Shown here: piece after piece, positions 63,228 through 64,000 of the stretch
Numbering within the stretch: position 1 is the first letter of the stretch
Layout: every line of letters begins with the position of its first letter
From: Pseudomonas sp. ATCC 13867
GTDB taxonomy: Bacteria > Pseudomonadota > Gammaproteobacteria > Pseudomonadales > Pseudomonadaceae
Length of the DNA stretch: 64,000 nt
Assembly (NCBI RefSeq): GCF_000349845.1
Contig: NC_020829.1
Span: 3,665,001 to 3,729,000 of the forward strand
Reading direction: 5' to 3'
Notes under the pieces: model-generated
The model's input: only the letters and a program-made list of their open reading frames with translations
Databases searched by the model: none
What the model was told of the DNA's origin: nothing
Translations under genes and position numbers: made by a program

Positions 63228-64000
63228 ATGCAACCTCGCCCGCCCCTGCGCCGCCCGCTGCTGCGCCACCTGGACAACCTGCTGGTCACGCTACTCGGTT
63301 GCGTGCTGGTGGCCCTGGCCTGGGTATTCCTGCCGCTGGCGATCCGCCCGCTGCTGCTGGGCGCGATACCGGTCTACCTGGGCGTGCTGCTGCCACGCTG
63401 CATCGGTCGCCGCGAGCGCCTGCGCCGGGTCGCCGAGGCGCGCCAGCGTTCGATCGAGCAATGGGGTTTCTGCAGCCGCGACCGCTGCGGCCCCTGGATC
63501 AACTACATCGACTTCCCGCTGGTACGCGAGGACGCCGTCTTCGGCGGCCGCTTCTTCTATAGCGAATGGCTGGTGGTGCACGACGGCCGGATCATCATCA
63601 ACCCCGGCCCGGCCAACGTGGACCTGATCGCCGGTACCGTGAGCTACGACCTCGCCTGCCAGCGGACCTACGCCTGGGACGGCTGCTCGCCCAAGGTGCC
63701 CTTCTACTGGATCGCCACCTTCGGCACACCCGACTGGTGGGACCACCTGGAGCCGGTGCAGTGCCTGCGCCACGGCCAGCAGAAGCAACGCCTGATGTTC
63801 TGGCCGGTGGCCCACCACGCGAGCCTGGTGCACGACGCGCTGTACCAGTTCCTCAACGTCGCCCCGGTGACCAAGGCCGAGGCGGACGAGCTGTTCCACC
63901 GCATGCTGCTGGAAGCCGGCATGCCGCGCCCGCTGGCCTGGGTCTATTACCGCGCCGTGGTCCTGGGCGGCGCCCGCGACCTGCGCCAGGCACGCAACCC
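63228..64000 (+). CDS. DUF1353-like membrane-anchored protein (cut by window edge)
   Basis: At least 257 residues, still open at 64000. The N-terminus has one or two membrane segments (NLLVTLLGCVLVALAWVFLP, AIRPLLLGAIPVYLGVLLP), then a soluble domain. Late in the visible part is FWPVAHHASLVHDALYQFLN with TKAEADELFHRMLLEAGMPR, the DUF1353 signature, a family related to phage cell-wall peptidases. The combination with a membrane anchor is unusual. Function unknown. Confidence 0.75.
   Translation, partial: MQPRPPLRRPLLRHLDNLLVTLLGCVLVALAWVFLPLAIRPLLLGAIPVYLGVLLPRCIGRRERLRRVAEARQRSIEQWGFCSRDRCGPWINYIDFPLVREDAVFGGRFFYSEWLVVHDGRIIINPGPANVDLIAGTVSYDLACQRTYAWDGCSPKVPFYWIATFGTPDWWDHLEPVQCLRHGQQKQRLMFWPVAHHASLVHDALYQFLNVAPVTKAEADELFHRMLLEAGMPRPLAWVYYRAVVLGGARDLRQARN

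Overview
This window is chromosomal DNA from a Pseudomonas close to, but not the same as, P. aeruginosa. The gene order follows the P. aeruginosa PA3011 to PA3068 backbone as I know it: topA, fadA/fadB, uup, slt, the yegS/FGGY kinase/glpD-like/AGPS-like group, moeA/moaB/mobA, tRNA-Pro, an opdQ-type porin, a yqjD/E/K-type operon, dgt, rocS2/rocA2, yggL, dacB, rlmL, rmf, pyrD and gdhB. Base composition is GC-rich throughout, with GC-rich third positions. Three REP doublets plus one single REP of the GTAGGAGCGAGC type interrupt the intergenic spaces. That repeat type suggests a P. nitroreducens/citronellolis-like species, but the species is inference.

Layout. 1-5.2 kb: end of topA, a DUF1653 gene and the fadBA beta-oxidation operon. 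5.7-12.7 kb: small housekeeping genes, a Uup-type ABC-F ATPase, the Slt lytic transglycosylase and an LprI-like protein. 12.9-22 kb: MOSC protein, CheV, then a lipid-flavoured group (YegS kinase, FGGY kinase, GlpD-like oxidase, alkyl-DHAP-synthase-like flavoprotein) with a divergent AraC regulator. 22-25 kb: molybdenum cofactor genes, a small lipoprotein and tRNA-Pro(CGG). 25-30 kb: a TetR/glutaredoxin pair facing a GST, FMN protein, metallo-hydrolase and porin. 30-36 kb: an ammonium transporter, the yqjD/E/K-like trio, a c-di-GMP phosphodiesterase and dgt. 35-41 kb: the Roc2 phosphorelay (RocS2 hybrid kinase, RocA2) followed by a broken RocR-like receiver gene and an intact stand-alone receiver. 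41-50 kb: yggL, dacB, a diguanylate cyclase, rlmL, rmf with its structured leader, and pyrD. 50-53 kb: DUF6685 protein, then a small phage-like repressor/Xis cassette at the place where P. aeruginosa carries the pel exopolysaccharide operon. 53-63 kb: NAD-glutamate dehydrogenase, then a probable amine/polyamine cassette (flavin oxidoreductase, cupin, PucR regulator, PotD-like binding protein). The window ends inside a DUF1353-type gene.

Themes. Most of the window is core genome. The places that depart from the P. aeruginosa order are the most informative: the Roc2 locus with receiver remnants, the phage-like switch replacing pel, extra c-di-GMP enzymes (an EAL protein and a CHASE-PAS-PAS-GGDEF protein), and the polyamine-like cassette beside gdhB. 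I found no complete mobile element, CRISPR array or integrase.
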